NCBI RefSeq assembly: GCF_048544455.1
Contig: NC_133531.1
Span: 63,216,099-63,280,098, forward strand
DNA: 64,000 nt
Direction: 5' to 3'
Origin: Silene latifolia
Lineage: Eukaryota > Streptophyta > Magnoliopsida > Caryophyllales > Caryophyllaceae
Shown: one piece after another, positions 44,930 to 56,043 of the stretch
How the letters are laid out: the number at the start of each line of letters is the position of its first letter
Position numbering within the stretch: position 1 is the stretch's first letter
Program-made: the position numbers and the translations under genes
The notes under the pieces: model-generated
Seen by the model: only the letters and a program-made list of their open reading frames with translations
Told to the model about the DNA's origin: nothing
Databases searched by the model: none

Positions 44930-46518
44930 AACGAGTAGTGAACCCGCAACCTATAAAGGTGCCATGACTAGTTCTGACTCAAAGCTATGGCTTGAGGCCA
45001 TGCAATCTGAGATGGACTCCATGTATGAGAACAACGTATGGGATCTTGTTGACTTACCTGCTAAGGTTCGTCCCCTTCAATGCAAATGGCTTTACAAGAT
45101 AAAGCATTCTGTGGAAGGTCAACAAGATATCTATAAAGCACGACTAGTTGCTAAAGGTTTCACCCAAGTGCCAGGTTTGCACTACGATGAAATATTTGCA
45201 CCCGTAGTCATCTTTGCGTTCCATTCGGATTATCTTAGCGATTGCCGCTTTTCATGACTATGAAATTTGGCAGATGGATGTGAAAACCGCCTTCTTAAAC
45301 GGTTTTTTGGAGGAAGAGTTGTACATGGTACAACCCGAAGGTTTCATCGATCCTGAACATCCTAAGAAAGTATGCAAGCTTAAGCGTTCCATTTATGGAC
45401 ATAAGCAAGCTTCTAGGAGTTGGAATCATCGTTTCGACCAAGTGATAAAAGAAAATGGATTTACTCGATCGGTCGAGGAACCATGTCTATATATCAAGTC
45501 GAGTGGGAGCAAGATTGTCTTCCTAATATTGTATGTTGATGACATACTCATGATTGGGAATGACATACCTCTCTTAACTTCGGTAAAAGTATGGTTGAAG
45601 AACCATTTCCAGATGAAAGATCCGGGTGAGGCACAAAGAATTTTGGGCATCCGTATCTATCGAGATAGATCACGTCGGATGTTATCTATCGTCGGGAGTC
45701 TTATATAGACAAGATACTAGAGAGATTCAGCATGACTAACTCCAAAAAGGGGTTTCTTCCTATGGCTCCGGGGGTGCATTTGAGCAAGTCTCGGGCACCG
45801 GAGAGACACCAGGAAGAGAAAGAGCGCATGACACGGATTCCTTATGCCTCGGCTATAGGATCAATCATGTATGCCATGATATGCACACGTCCGGACGTGG
45901 CATATGCATTGAGTATGACAAGTCGATTCCAACAACATCCAGGTGAATCACATTGGATGGTGTCAAGAACATTCTTAAGTACCTACGGAGGACTAAAGAT
46001 TGGGCATTGACTTATGGAGGCGAACAAAAGCTATGCGCAACCGGATTCTGTGAGATGCTAGCTTCCAAACGGATCGAGATGACTCGAAATCTCGGTCTGG
46101 ATTCGTTTTTACTCTTAATGGCGCTGCAGATCAGTGGAAGAGTTCCAAACAAAGTGTTACAAAGAGATTCTACGACCGAGTCCGAGTACTATGCCGCGTA
46201 CGAAGGCGCAAAGGAAGCGATATGGATGCGTCAATTCTTACAAGGACTATCGTGCCTAGTTCGAATGATCCGATCACCATCTATTGCGACAATAGAGGTG
46301 CCATATTCCAAGCTAAGGAGCCTAAGTCTAGCAACAAGTCTAGACATGTACAACGGAAAGCTCATCTAATCCGAGATTACGTGGAGCAAAAGGAGGTAGT
46401 GATAGAAAAGATTGCTACGGATGATAACATAGCAGATCCTCTCACTAAACCATTACGACAAGATAAGCATGAAGGGCATGTTAATTCCATGGGAATTAAA
46501 CGTGTTCCTGAGTTGTAG
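44930..46518 (+). pseudogene. C3 reverse transcriptase-RNase H, frameshifted
   Basis: RT blocks are clear: WDLVDLPAKVRPLQCKWLYK, QMDVKTAFLNGFLEEELY, LKRSIYGHKQASRSWNHRFD, FLILYVDDILMIGND. RNase H follows with STTESEYYAA and CDNRGA, ending IADPLTKPL. The frame changes near 45215, 45690, 45950 and 46220, so no continuous product is possible although the YVDD catalytic motif survives. Confidence 0.85.
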
Positions 46519-47367
46519 TACTCTTTTATGGATTAGATTCATTCTCTTTTGTACTCTATACGACATCATCGTTTTGATATTTATATTTTGTTTTTCATGT
46601 GGATTTGTACGACAATTTTGAACACCACAAAGTGAACTGAACAAACATTATATTTTTGGTCCTTAATTGCCCACGTGAGCTGATAACTCTGGCAATTATT
46701 TTGTGACGTTGGTTGATGGTGGGTTCAACGAGCCATAAGTCAAAAGGTTGACTGACCAATCACAGAGGCGAGTTATACGGATATCTCGTAGGACACAATT
46801 GTGACATCGACATGGAGTCCTAAATGTTTTATAACATTCGGTGCCAGGTCGTGGATAGGACCTCCATGGTGATCCTAAGAGTTGATTCTTTTGACTATCG
46901 ACTGTCTCTTGAGACTAAGGCAGATTTTGGGTGACTTTGGTTTCTTTCTCACGGTCATCCATAACAGGGGGCCAAGTAGATTTTTAAGGTCATTTCATTT
47001 GTGCTTAGATCGACAGAGTCGAGTTGAAGGAAATATTAAGCCTTTATCGGTACTCGATATTTCTCGGGGCCACTCGAGGAGTCAGAATCGAAATGCATGA
47101 CCATGCTCGAATACAGATTCGTTTTATCAGTTGAGTTACTCTCTAGTCGGGGAAACCACTCTTGATACAGATCGATTGTAAAATACGACCTTTGCGGATC
47201 CGGATCTGCAAATTGTTTTACATTGAGTGGGAGAAATTTTAAATGAATATGAGAATCGGTTATCGCACATACACTTGTACGAACAAGTGGGAGTTTGTTG
47301 GAGCCGTGTCCTCCAGTTAGTGCGGATAACGTTATTGCACATACACTTATACGGACAAGTGGGAGCT
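46519..47367 (+). other. C3 3' untranslated region with duplicated polypurine/LTR-start unit
   Basis: Non-coding. Its last 110 bp contain the sequence ACACTTGTACGAACAAGTGGGAGT, written here in two parts as ACACTTGTACGAAC and AAGTGGGAGT, followed by an LTR-like start TGTTGGAGCCGTGTCC (47297-47330). A second ACACTTATACGGAC-AAGTGGGAGCT unit then precedes the real LTR. Confidence 0.75.
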
Positions 47368-48347
47368 TGTTGGGGCTGGTGTCCTCTACAGTTAGTGCAA
47401 TAACATTTAAATCTCTAAAAGGATCAAAGGGTATACTTTTGTATTATTATCAGTTGGTCCACGTTTATCAATAACGGTTGGCTTGCTAGATAAGTTTGAC
47501 GTTATTGTCATACAGATGGCGGTGATCAACTGGTCCCTAAAAGTCACACCTATAGGATACGTTTGAGAGATGTGACGGTATGAAAATACAGTCATGTTGA
47601 TGCCTAAGCTGACTAAGCAGTTAGTCGGAGTTATTGACTAATAATTAGTCAAACGCGATGTTGAGACAATTATTTAATACGGATTAAATAATAATGGCTA
47701 AGACGAATTAAGCGGTTAATTCGTAAATTGAATATAAACGATTATATTTAATTGATGTATATTGAATTAATTATACAATATTGTCTTTGTCGGACATGTA
47801 TTAATATGTCGACTAATCCTTGTTACTAGTCGATGTTTTAATAACCGATAACCGATGACGATTTATAATAAAACCCGTCATATACATTTTAGTATTTTGA
47901 GTCGGATTACGAGTTAAAAAATAAGGAGGAAGTGAAAGCCCACTCCCTCCCCTTTGGCTCACGGTTTGGACGATCAAAACAAAAGGAGAGGCTCTCTCTC
48001 CTTTTGCCCGAACTCATTCATTTGAAAGAAAATTAGGTTTTTGAGAGCATTCTTCTCTGAAAAACCTAGATCTCACATCTAGCAAAATTCACACAAAACT
48101 CTCTCAATATTGCAAGGCAATTAGAGAGTACATTCTAGCACAAGGGGCATAGTCTCAGACGGTCTTGGGTGCAACGATTAGGAGGAAATCTACTTTGATT
48201 TCTGTTCTTAGGCCGATTTCAAAGGACCCGAGGTTGATTCTTATTCTTTATCGTTTCTCTATTGTTTTCGTTTATGACCATAAATCGCATGTTAAATTTA
48301 CGTTATAGTCCTAAAATTTAAGGGTTTTATACGGATATTACCCCTCA
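47368..48347 (+). repeat. C3 3' LTR
   Basis: Second LTR, preceded by the purine tract ACAAGTGGGAGCT. Confidence 0.9.
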
Positions 48348-48635
48348 AGTGGTATCAGAGCGAGGCCACGTAAATTTTTCTTTGTGATTTTCATTAAACG
48401 AATTGAATCGATAATTTTTTTGCATAAAAATAAAAAAAAAACGTGCGGCTGTTTTTTGTCTCGGCAGATTTTTGTTGTTTTGCACGGCCTGTTTTTTTTT
48501 TGTGCCTTGGAAACCGTGCCCTTTTGCTTTTGTCTGATCAGACGATGTTTTGTTTTCAATTTGTTCTTTACATATTGTTATTTTAAACGATAATTATTGC
48601 AATATGTTAAAGTTATATCAATTGTAGTTTCAATT
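48348..48635 (+). repeat. Extra copy of C3 primer site and leader after the 3' LTR
   Basis: Matches 40753-41040, the sequence that normally follows the 5' LTR. It ends abruptly at 48635, two filler bases (TT) follow, and B gag sequence starts at 48638. Confidence 0.9.
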
Positions 48636-48637
48636 TT

Positions 48638-50099
48638 AAACCTTGGTCATTTGTTTGATTGTATGAAGGTTGATTTTGATAACTTTGGCTTTGGTTGTAA
48701 AAGGGTCTTTGAGCTTGGTTTCTCAATGGAGGTGGGGTGTATGTTGGTTGAGGGTTTTGAACATTTTGGCTCTTCTATAAAAGATTGGGATGGAATTCGG
48801 TATTCTCATTGTAATAGTTTGAATAAGGGGTACCATTCTTGTATGCTTGGAAAGCATTCACTTGTTCGCTTTTTCCCCTACATTCACTTTGGTCATGTCC
48901 CAAAGTTCCACAACTCTCACATACTCCACTTAGAATTGAGGATGATGCCACCATAGCATTAACATGTTATTTGGGTGATTTGGAAGCTTCTTCAAGCTTA
49001 GCCATGGCCTTCTCAAACTTCAAATTGATGGTGTCAATATGAGCACTTAGTTGAGCACCCAATTGTGTGATAGAATCTACCTCATGCTTTCCTCCTCTAG
49101 TAGCCTTTCGAGGTCTACTATATTACGAATTATGAACCGCCATGTCTTCGATTTTGGCCCATGTTTGATTGTCATCAAGTTCGGTAAACATCCCATTTGA
49201 TCCCATGTTGAGGATATTACGAGAATCTTCATATAGACCATTCCAAAATTGTTGCACAAGGAACCACTCGCTAAGTCCATGGTATGGACAAGAACGACAA
49301 GTGTCCTTAAATCTCTCCCATGCTTCATACAACGATTCCTCATCTCTTTGTTTGAACCCAGTGATTTGGGCTCTCAACATGTTAGTCTTTTCCGGAGGAT
49401 AGAATTTCTTGTAGAAAGCAAGTGCCAACTTCTTCCATGAATCAATACCAAGAGTAGCCTTGTCTACGCTCTTTAACCATTGTTTTGCGGTACCAATCAA
49501 ACAAAAAGGAAGTAATACCCATCTGATTTGGTCTTGAATAACTCCGGTTTGAGAAATCACATCACAATAGTCACAAAAAGTCTCCATATGTGAATGAGGG
49601 TCTTCACTAGGCATCCCTCCGAATTGACTTCTCTCAACTAATTGTATGAATGCGGATTTGGCAATGAAATTACCGGTTAGATGTTGTGGTGTAGGAGTAC
49701 CATTTGGTAGGTTCTCCTCGGTTGGTACGATATGTGATGAAAATTTAGGCATTGTGGGTTGATTTTGTGGTGGGTTTTGTATTGGGTTGTCCTCTCCTTC
49801 TCTTGCAAAAGAGTTGGTAAACTCAATGTTATTTGGTTGAAAGTCCACAATCTCACCAATACCTACAACTCTTGAAGTACCTCTAGCAACTCTTCTATTG
49901 TTTGTTAAGGTCCTTTCAATTTCAAAATCAATAGGCAATAGATTACCTTGTGATCTCCTAGTCATGCAAAATATCAAACAACTCGAAAACAATTAGAATA
50001 ACCTTGAGGAGTTTTACTTCCCCAAGGTAAAGAAAGACACAACTAAAAACAATTAATGAAAATCAAATCAAGTTAACACCGTCCCCGGCAACGACGCCA
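48638..50099 (-). pseudogene. B Gag (N-terminal part), copy 2, and primer site
   Basis: Second copy of 34733-36194. The frame runs from MTRRSQGN (49965) through the same capsid domain. It has an additional TAA at about 49123-49125, where copy 1 has CAA (Gln), and it shares the later stops and the zinc knuckle. The protease part is absent because the copy begins at 48638. The tRNA-Asp type primer site is at 50082-50099. Confidence 0.85.
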
Positions 50100-50103
50100 T
50101 TTT

Positions 50104-50511
50104 TGGTTCGGTTTCAAACTCGTCGTCAAAAGCTACCAACCAAAACAATATTTATAACTTTACAAAATACTCTTAGTAAAGAGGCAAGTAAAGGTCGGAT
50201 CCCAATGGACGGGTATTGATGTAGGATTTTCAATTGTAAATGGTCGTGTCTTAGGGTGTCACAATTTGGGGTTGAGGTAGGAGATCAACTAAAACTAATC
50301 AACAATAAGAACAAAGCAAGATAAATTAAATGAGATGTAAACAATTGATTAAAAGCACTAGGGTGTCATGAGTTCATAGGGGATTCATGGGAGTTGATCA
50401 TATAAACATGTTCTCAATTATAAGCAAGCACTTATTGTTGTGATGGGATTGAGTTGGTGTATAAGCTTATAATCCCTAGGAAGGTTTGGGTCCCGGAGCC
50501 GAATTGATTAG
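50104..50511 (-). repeat. B LTR copy 2, first part (cut by F)
   Basis: Matches 36199 onward. The match resumes at 59815 after F and one TSD copy. Confidence 0.85.
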
Positions 50512-50815
50512 TGATGTGAACATTATTTGCGCATATTTAGTCCCCTAATTGAGCCTATTTTGCATACTATTATAACATTCTTTGGCCATTTTATCGTCAA
50601 AACCTTCCTATTTGCTTTTCTATCACATTTCATATGTTTTGTAGAAAAGGAGACAATAAGGCGAAAATTCCCGTCTTTCGTGCGTACTCGGAAGCTACTT
50701 GACGATACTAGATGGACTAGTATGAAGAGGAAGCAAGGACTAAAGATCAAACCCAAAAGAATGAAATGGAAGTGAACAAAAGGGAAGAAAAGAAGAAGAA
50801 TCATTGCCGAAGAAC

Positions 50816-50982
50816 AATCCGAGCGGATTGTCTCCAATCCGCCCGTCTTCTCACAACACAATCCGAGCGGATTTCCTTCAAAGACGCTCGGATTTCCCAG
50901 CCAGAATCCGCTCGGATTTCATCGAATCCGCTCGTCTTCCATCAACAGAATCCGCCCGTCTCGACCTTAATTCGCCCGGATT
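50816..50982 (+). repeat. Dyad cluster in F LTR (8 sites)
   Basis: AATCCGAGCGGATT (twice), AATCCGCCCGTCTT, AAGACGCTCGGATT, AATCCGCTCGGATT, AATCCGCTCGTCTT, AATCCGCCCGTCTC and AATTCGCCCGGATT, about 20-25 bp apart. The 3' LTR has the same eight. In it the fifth spacer is CC instead of CT, and the eighth left half-site is the consensus AATCCG instead of AATTCG. Confidence 0.9.
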
Positions 50983-51127
50983 CCTTTACAGCAATTTTCG
51001 TCTTCTCCAAGCTACAAAGAAAGAAGCCCTTCCTTCGAGAAATACCGGCTCCTCCCTGCTCCATTTAAAAAGTGTAATTACTAGTTTAGCCCTTAGTTAA
51101 CCCTAATGCATCCTCCCTAATTTCCAC

Positions 51128-51135
51128 TATAAATA
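51128..51135 (+). promoter_or_regulatory. TATA-like box in F LTR
   Basis: TATAAATA in a CCACTATAAATACCCC context, about 145 bp downstream of the last dyad. Confidence 0.65.
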
Positions 51136-52198
51136 CCCCATTTGTAAATAATCAAAAGGGGGATCTCTTAGCTAGAAAAATCCTTCCTTAGATTAGATTA
51201 GGAGTAGATTAGAGTAGATTACTCTTTAATCTTTCCACAAATTACACATTAATATTTCCATAATTATTGTTCAAGTTTATTATTCAAGTTTATTATTGGG
51301 TAATTGAAGATTATTGGGTTATTATTGGGAAATTGACAACCTTCCATCAATCATCAAGTTCTTCTATTATTCTTTGCATTATTATTTGCATCACCTCAAG
51401 TTTGGTATAATTACTTTACTCTTTAATCTTTATTGTTCATTTGTTCATTCTATTATCATGTTTATACTTGTTGTGATGATTGACACCATTAATGACATGT
51501 TTCCCATGATGATGAGTGAGTAGTTACTTAGCTAAGATTAGTGGGTAATTAAGGGAAACCAACATGGGATTGATTCATGCTTAATCTAATATGTTCACAT
51601 GATTAAATTGCTTGCTTGTTGTGATGTCAACTTTATGCACATGTTATGTTTGATGAAATGCTAAGCCTATGAATCCTTGCATTTTTACCATCTCTTATCT
51701 ACTCAACTCGACTTGTAAGATATAAACCAACTCGAGTCTTGTTAGACCATGCATAGAAGTTGAATAGGAGGAAAGTAAGTCGACTTGTAGGTGTTGTACA
51801 ATCTAATCGATTCGGCTCCGGGACTCAACCCTTCCTATGAACCGTAAGACATAAACCAACTCGGTTCCTCCACAACACTAATTGCTTGCTTAATTTTGTA
51901 AACATGTTTGTATGATCAACACCATGAATCCCCTATGACCCCATGATATCCTAGCACTTTTAATCAATTGTTTACATCTTTCCTTTTATTGCTTGTTTAA
52001 CTTTATTGCTTGCATTAGTCTAGAACACAATTACAAACCCAACCAAATCGTGACACTAGCATAAATTGAGATAGATAGACTTAGAACCCAAAGCACACCG
52101 TCCCATGGATCGACCTCGACTTACCACTAACTAGTTGTTTGTTGAGTATTATAAATGTGTTTGATTGGATGACCCGACGACATCAACCCACATCAAAA

Positions 52199-52216
52199 TG
52201 GCGCCGTTGCCGGGGA
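52199..52216 (+). other. F primer-binding site (tRNA-Asp)
   Basis: TGGCGCCGTTGCCGGGGA, three bases after the 5' LTR; a full 18-base match to the expected complement of tRNA-Asp. Confidence 0.9.
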
Positions 52217-52352
52217 CGGTGCTATGTGATTAAGTTCTTACTTGTTTGTCTATTTTAATTGTGCTTTCACCTTGAGGAACTTGTTCCTCAAGGATCGTTT
52301 TTACCGTTTTCTTGTAGTTTCCATGTTTGTAGTTGTATCTTTATCTTGACCA

Positions 52353-53690
52353 ATGATGATGACCCAAGACTTGACATATGGAGTATGTGGTGGATCTTTT
52401 GAGTATGACTATGGGTATGGGGAGTTTGAGGAGCAAGTCAACACAAACCTACCTTACTACTCATACAATGAAAATCCTAACTACTACCCCAATTTTTCCC
52501 ACCAAAATCACCACAACTAATATCAACAACAACCACCCACCCAATACCCATTTCACAATGAACTTCAATTGCCACAATACAACCACTTCCACACCTACCC
52601 ACAACAAAAAGTTGAACCCATTCAAAACATGATTCTCCAAATGATGGGAGATCAACAAAACTTCTTCAAACAAATGCTAGAAGAGAGCCAAAAAGAAGAT
52701 AATGTTCTTAAAGACATTGTTATCCAAAGAGAGGAATTGAGGATTCAAATTGCCCAATTAAAAGAATCCCAAGCAATCACTCACCACCGTTCTTTGGACA
52801 TTTAGCATAAATGCGAATTTGAAGTAGTGACCTTTGACATGGAAAATGAGAAGTGGGAGGAGCCAAGTTCCTTGAGCTCTTGTGACTATGAAAGTGTTGT
52901 GTTCGATGAAGAAGACATGAGGTTGAGCAAACCAAATACTCTTAACCTTTGTGAGTATGAGGGTGTGTCTTTTGATGTGAACGTTGAGGTGTTGGAAAAA
53001 GAGTTACATGAAGCCCACATTTATGATTCATGTGAAGATAGCAACAATGATGATGAGCCTAGAGGTGGGACTCACAATATCACCTTGCTTGAGGAGCCTA
53101 TCCTTGAGGCATTTGAGATACCCTATCATGAAGAAGAACGTCCTTCCTTTATTCTTCATGAAGACCACTTGGCACCTATCTTGGAGCCAATGATCATTGA
53201 AGAGGATATGATAGACCTTCTTCAAAAGGCCAAAGTTTCTTACAAGAGCTACTTGGTGAAAAAGCTCAAAGAGAAAATTGCTCGTGAGGCTACTTGTGAA
53301 GATTTGGCACCCGCAATCTCAACTCCTATGGTTTCCAATCATCAAAGTCATGAAAATTCTCCTTCTACCTTGGAAGGATTGTAAAATCGAAATGCTATCA
53401 TCATCACCAAAATTGAAGAAGAAGTTGGTAAGTGGAAGTCCACGGATGAAAATGAACCACACTTCATGCTTAGTGTTGACAAGAATCATGGGTTTATTTA
53501 TTTGAAGCATCGGGAAAGCTCTAACGCTAAGGAGAAGGCAAGAAAAAGAACATTCTACAAGCCTCCTTGGCCAAATTTCATATTCAAATTGAGCAACCCA
53601 TACTTGTGCTTATTTGGAGCTTGTTCACAAGCTTTTGATCTTTTATTAAGAGCTTTGAGCTCTATGGATAAGAATTTAAAATTGAACTAG
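52353..53690 (+). pseudogene. F degenerate gag-linker frame
   Basis: One frame from ATG 52353, with in-frame stops at 52518, 52803 and 53382. It includes MMGDQQNFFKQMLEESQ, resembling the B segment KNQQKFFTQMLKDSQ that follows its zinc knuckle. Acidic Glu-rich stretches come next. The Gag capsid, zinc knuckle and protease are not present, so F has lost the functional part of gag. Its final part (PPWPNFIFKLSNPYLCLFG) is not recognised. Confidence 0.6.
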
Positions 53691-53927
53691 TTTGGTGGAG
53701 TCCTATCTCAAACCACCATTTGTGAGATATTTCTTGGACCCCTTTATTTTGTATAATATTGTACATTTCCATTTGCATTTAATTTCTTGCATGAGAGAGA
53801 AGAGAGAGAGAGTCATCTTACATGTTTCATGAGCAAATTTCAGAAAAAGATAAGGAAAAAGAGAAAATTGGTGAGAAGGGGTGCGTTATTTCACGAAAAA
53901 AGGGAAGAAAAAGAAGGAAAAGACCAG

Positions 53928-54344
53928 AAGACGCCCGGATCGAGAGGAGGACTCCCGACCAAAACCCACGGAAAAGAAAAAGCTAAAACTGAAGGAGAAT
54001 CCGTGCGGATTCAAGCAAATCCGTCCGTCTATGACAATACGTCCGTCTTCTTCACGGGACGCCCGTCCCGTGTGTCATCCAGAAACAAGATTTTAAGCTG
54101 TGAAAGAATCCGTGCGGATTGTTCACAATCCGCCCGTCCCGATCAAGCCGCGCGTCCTAGGCACAATAAGCCCGACTTTTCCCACTTCTCTCCGAGGAAG
54201 TTTCTTTGTGTTTGAATCCGAGCGGATTCTAGCAAAGACGCCCGTCTTCTTCTTCGACAATCCGCCCGTCCCGACAAAAATCCGCTCGGATTGTTCTGTT
54301 CCTCCGGATAAAACGGGTTTGATCCAACCTTATCCGTTCGGATT
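53928..54344 (+). repeat. Dyad cluster upstream of F late ORF (about 13 sites)
   Basis: Examples: AAGACGCCCGGATC, AATCCGTGCGGATT (twice), AATCCGAGCGGATT, AAGACGCCCGTCTT, AATCCGCTCGGATT, TATCCGTTCGGATT. Half-sites are those of the LTR clusters, while spacers are more varied (TG, TC, CC, CG, AG, CT, TT). Confidence 0.85.
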
Positions 54345-54356
54345 CCCTACTCCTTC

Positions 54357-54364
54357 TATATAAT
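54357..54364 (+). promoter_or_regulatory. TATA-like box of putative internal promoter for F late ORF
   Basis: TATATAAT in CTTCTATATAATCACCCC, 12 bp after the last dyad and 116 bp before the late ORF's ATG. The following C-rich, A-rich segment without ATG looks like a short 5' leader. Confidence 0.55.
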
Positions 54365-54472
54365 CACCCCCTTTCTCCCTCATTTCCTCACCTTACCAAA
54401 CCCTAAAACACTCATCTCAATCCTCAAAATCACCATCCCATCCTCAAAAACACCCCCATCACCAACATCCAA

Positions 54473-56043
54473 ATGGCACCATTGACAAACACCAAAGGAA
54501 AGGCCAAGAAATTGGTTGAATCATTCGGGAAGAAGCGCAAGGGATCAACCTCTTCAACACCACGAGAGGTAGTACTACCAAGGGGCTCCCAACCCTTAAT
54601 GAGGGGAGGCATTGAACAACTCAACCGCTTTCAAGAGGTGCTCTTTCAATCCGACGACCACCGCCAAAAATTTGTCGAGCTACTAGGTAAGAAGTACGAA
54701 CCTACTCAATTTGTAGACACTAGGGTGTTGGAAATCCTTAAGATAAGGTACCCTACCGAGATGTTCTTTAATGGCCTTGGCATTGGGAAACTTTTCCATG
54801 CCCATGAAGAGACTTACCTTAGTCTCACCCTTGAATTCTTGAGTAGCCTTCGCATTATGGCGGATACCCACAACAATGTGGGCATGGAGTTTAGGTTATG
54901 CAACCTAGACCATGTTCTTTCTCTTGAGGAATTTGCCTATGTTTTCGGTCTCGAAGTACCCACCGACTATACCGAAAAGCCCGATAATTTTGGTGTGGAC
55001 TTTCTTTGGAAGGCTATCTCCGGGAGGGACTTTACCCATATAAAGCGTTGCTATACCTTTGCCATCCAACATCCGGTGATTCGATTCACCGAACGCTTTG
55101 TAGCCGGTTGCATCAATGGGAGGTACGAACAAGATAGGTGTACTCTCATCGACTTAACTTTTCTTGAGTCCTATTTGAATGTTCGAGCGGTGAGGCGTTA
55201 TAACTTTAATACGCCACTTGAGATACTTACTAGGTTCCATGATTTTGCTCAAGGGACCACCCAACTCAAAACCTTCGTGATGGGAGGTCTAATTACCATT
55301 TTGGCCCACCACCTTTGTCCCGGGTTCAATACCCGAGGAACCTATACTCCTCTTGAGGGGAGGACTTTGATTGATGAGCACACCATCTTTCACAGTCACC
55401 GATGGTGTAACTACACTCGAGATGGGAGTGTGGAGTGGCACACCAAGGGATGCACTTCAATGATCCTTGAAGGATGGAAGATACCGGGCATTGACCCAAG
55501 ATTGAGTCCATACTCTTCTCCACCAAGCTACCTCCTTGATATCCAAATTCTTGATAATCCCCCTCAAAGGGAAGAGCCACATCGTCAACCACCTTGTGGA
55601 GGGCCGGGAATACCTATTCGCCCACCTTCCTACGTACCTATCCCGCCATACCCTACTCCATATACCGAATTTTGGCCAAGCAATCCCGGTACCCGGGCAT
55701 TAATGATTTGATGGCACTCATGAATAGAGTGGACCTTGGGGTGCATAAAGGGAGGGAAGACAACTACTTGGCCCTCTACCCCCAATACTATAACATGGCT
55801 TAACAAGGGCATATTGACCCCGATGGTCCTAAGCCCTCTTGGGCACAACCGGAGCTCTTGTTCCCAAATTATGGGGACCAAGCTTGGGGTCGAGGGGACG
55901 GAGGGCATTCTAGCCAAGGTGGAGGGTACTCGGGTCAAGGAGGTGGATTTGACCAAGGAGGATATTGGGGCCAAGCACCCGGATATGATCAAGCCGGAAG
56001 CTCTCATGGTTATGGCTATGATCAAGATGAGGATGACGAGTGA
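54473..56043 (+). pseudogene. F late ORF (ATHILA ORF1-like), frameshift and stop near the C terminus
   Basis: ATG 54473 opens 412 codons. A basic N terminus (TKGKAKKLVESFGKKRKG) leads to EVLFQSDDHRQKFVELLGKK, LTLEFLSSLR, MEFRLCN..LSLEEFAYVFGL, FLWKAISGRDF and GGLITILAHHLCPGF. The family is known (ATHILA ORF1/plant transposon protein) but its function is not. The frame shifts near 55690, continues in another frame (LMALMNRVDLGVHKGRED), meets TAA at 55801-55803, and ends in a Gly/Gln/Tyr-rich tail (GQGGGFDQGGYWGQ) and DEDDE at 56043. The B homologue instead ends in a poly-Asp tail. Calling it env-like would rest on position only: no signal peptide or transmembrane segment is evident. Confidence 0.8.

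Larger units (their letters stand above)
39772..48347 (+). mobile_element. C3: Angela/TAR-like Ty1-copia element, frameshifted gag-pol
   Basis: LTRs at 39772-40752 and 47368-48347 (TGTTGGGGCTGG...CCCCTCA), primer site TGGTATCAGAGCG, a 1.7-kb leader, gag, protease, integrase, RT and RNase H in copia order. At least seven frame changes make it non-autonomous. No target duplication follows the 3' LTR: the sequence runs into a second piece of C3 leader (48348-48635) and then into B. The empty target in the second copy of E (near 62978) shows that insertion was after CAACC. Confidence 0.9.
50512..52195 (+). repeat. F 5' LTR
   Basis: A 1684-bp LTR with a dyad cluster (50816-50982) upstream of a TATA-like box (51128-51135). 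Confidence 0.95.

Noticed and set aside
53928-54344. CRISPR-like array
   Set aside because: Units are short, palindromic and variable, with irregular spacing, in a plant retrotransposon.
54473-55711. Viral-type envelope gene
   Set aside because: Only the position is env-like. No signal peptide, membrane segment or cleavage site is visible, and the sequence pattern matches ATHILA ORF1-type proteins.
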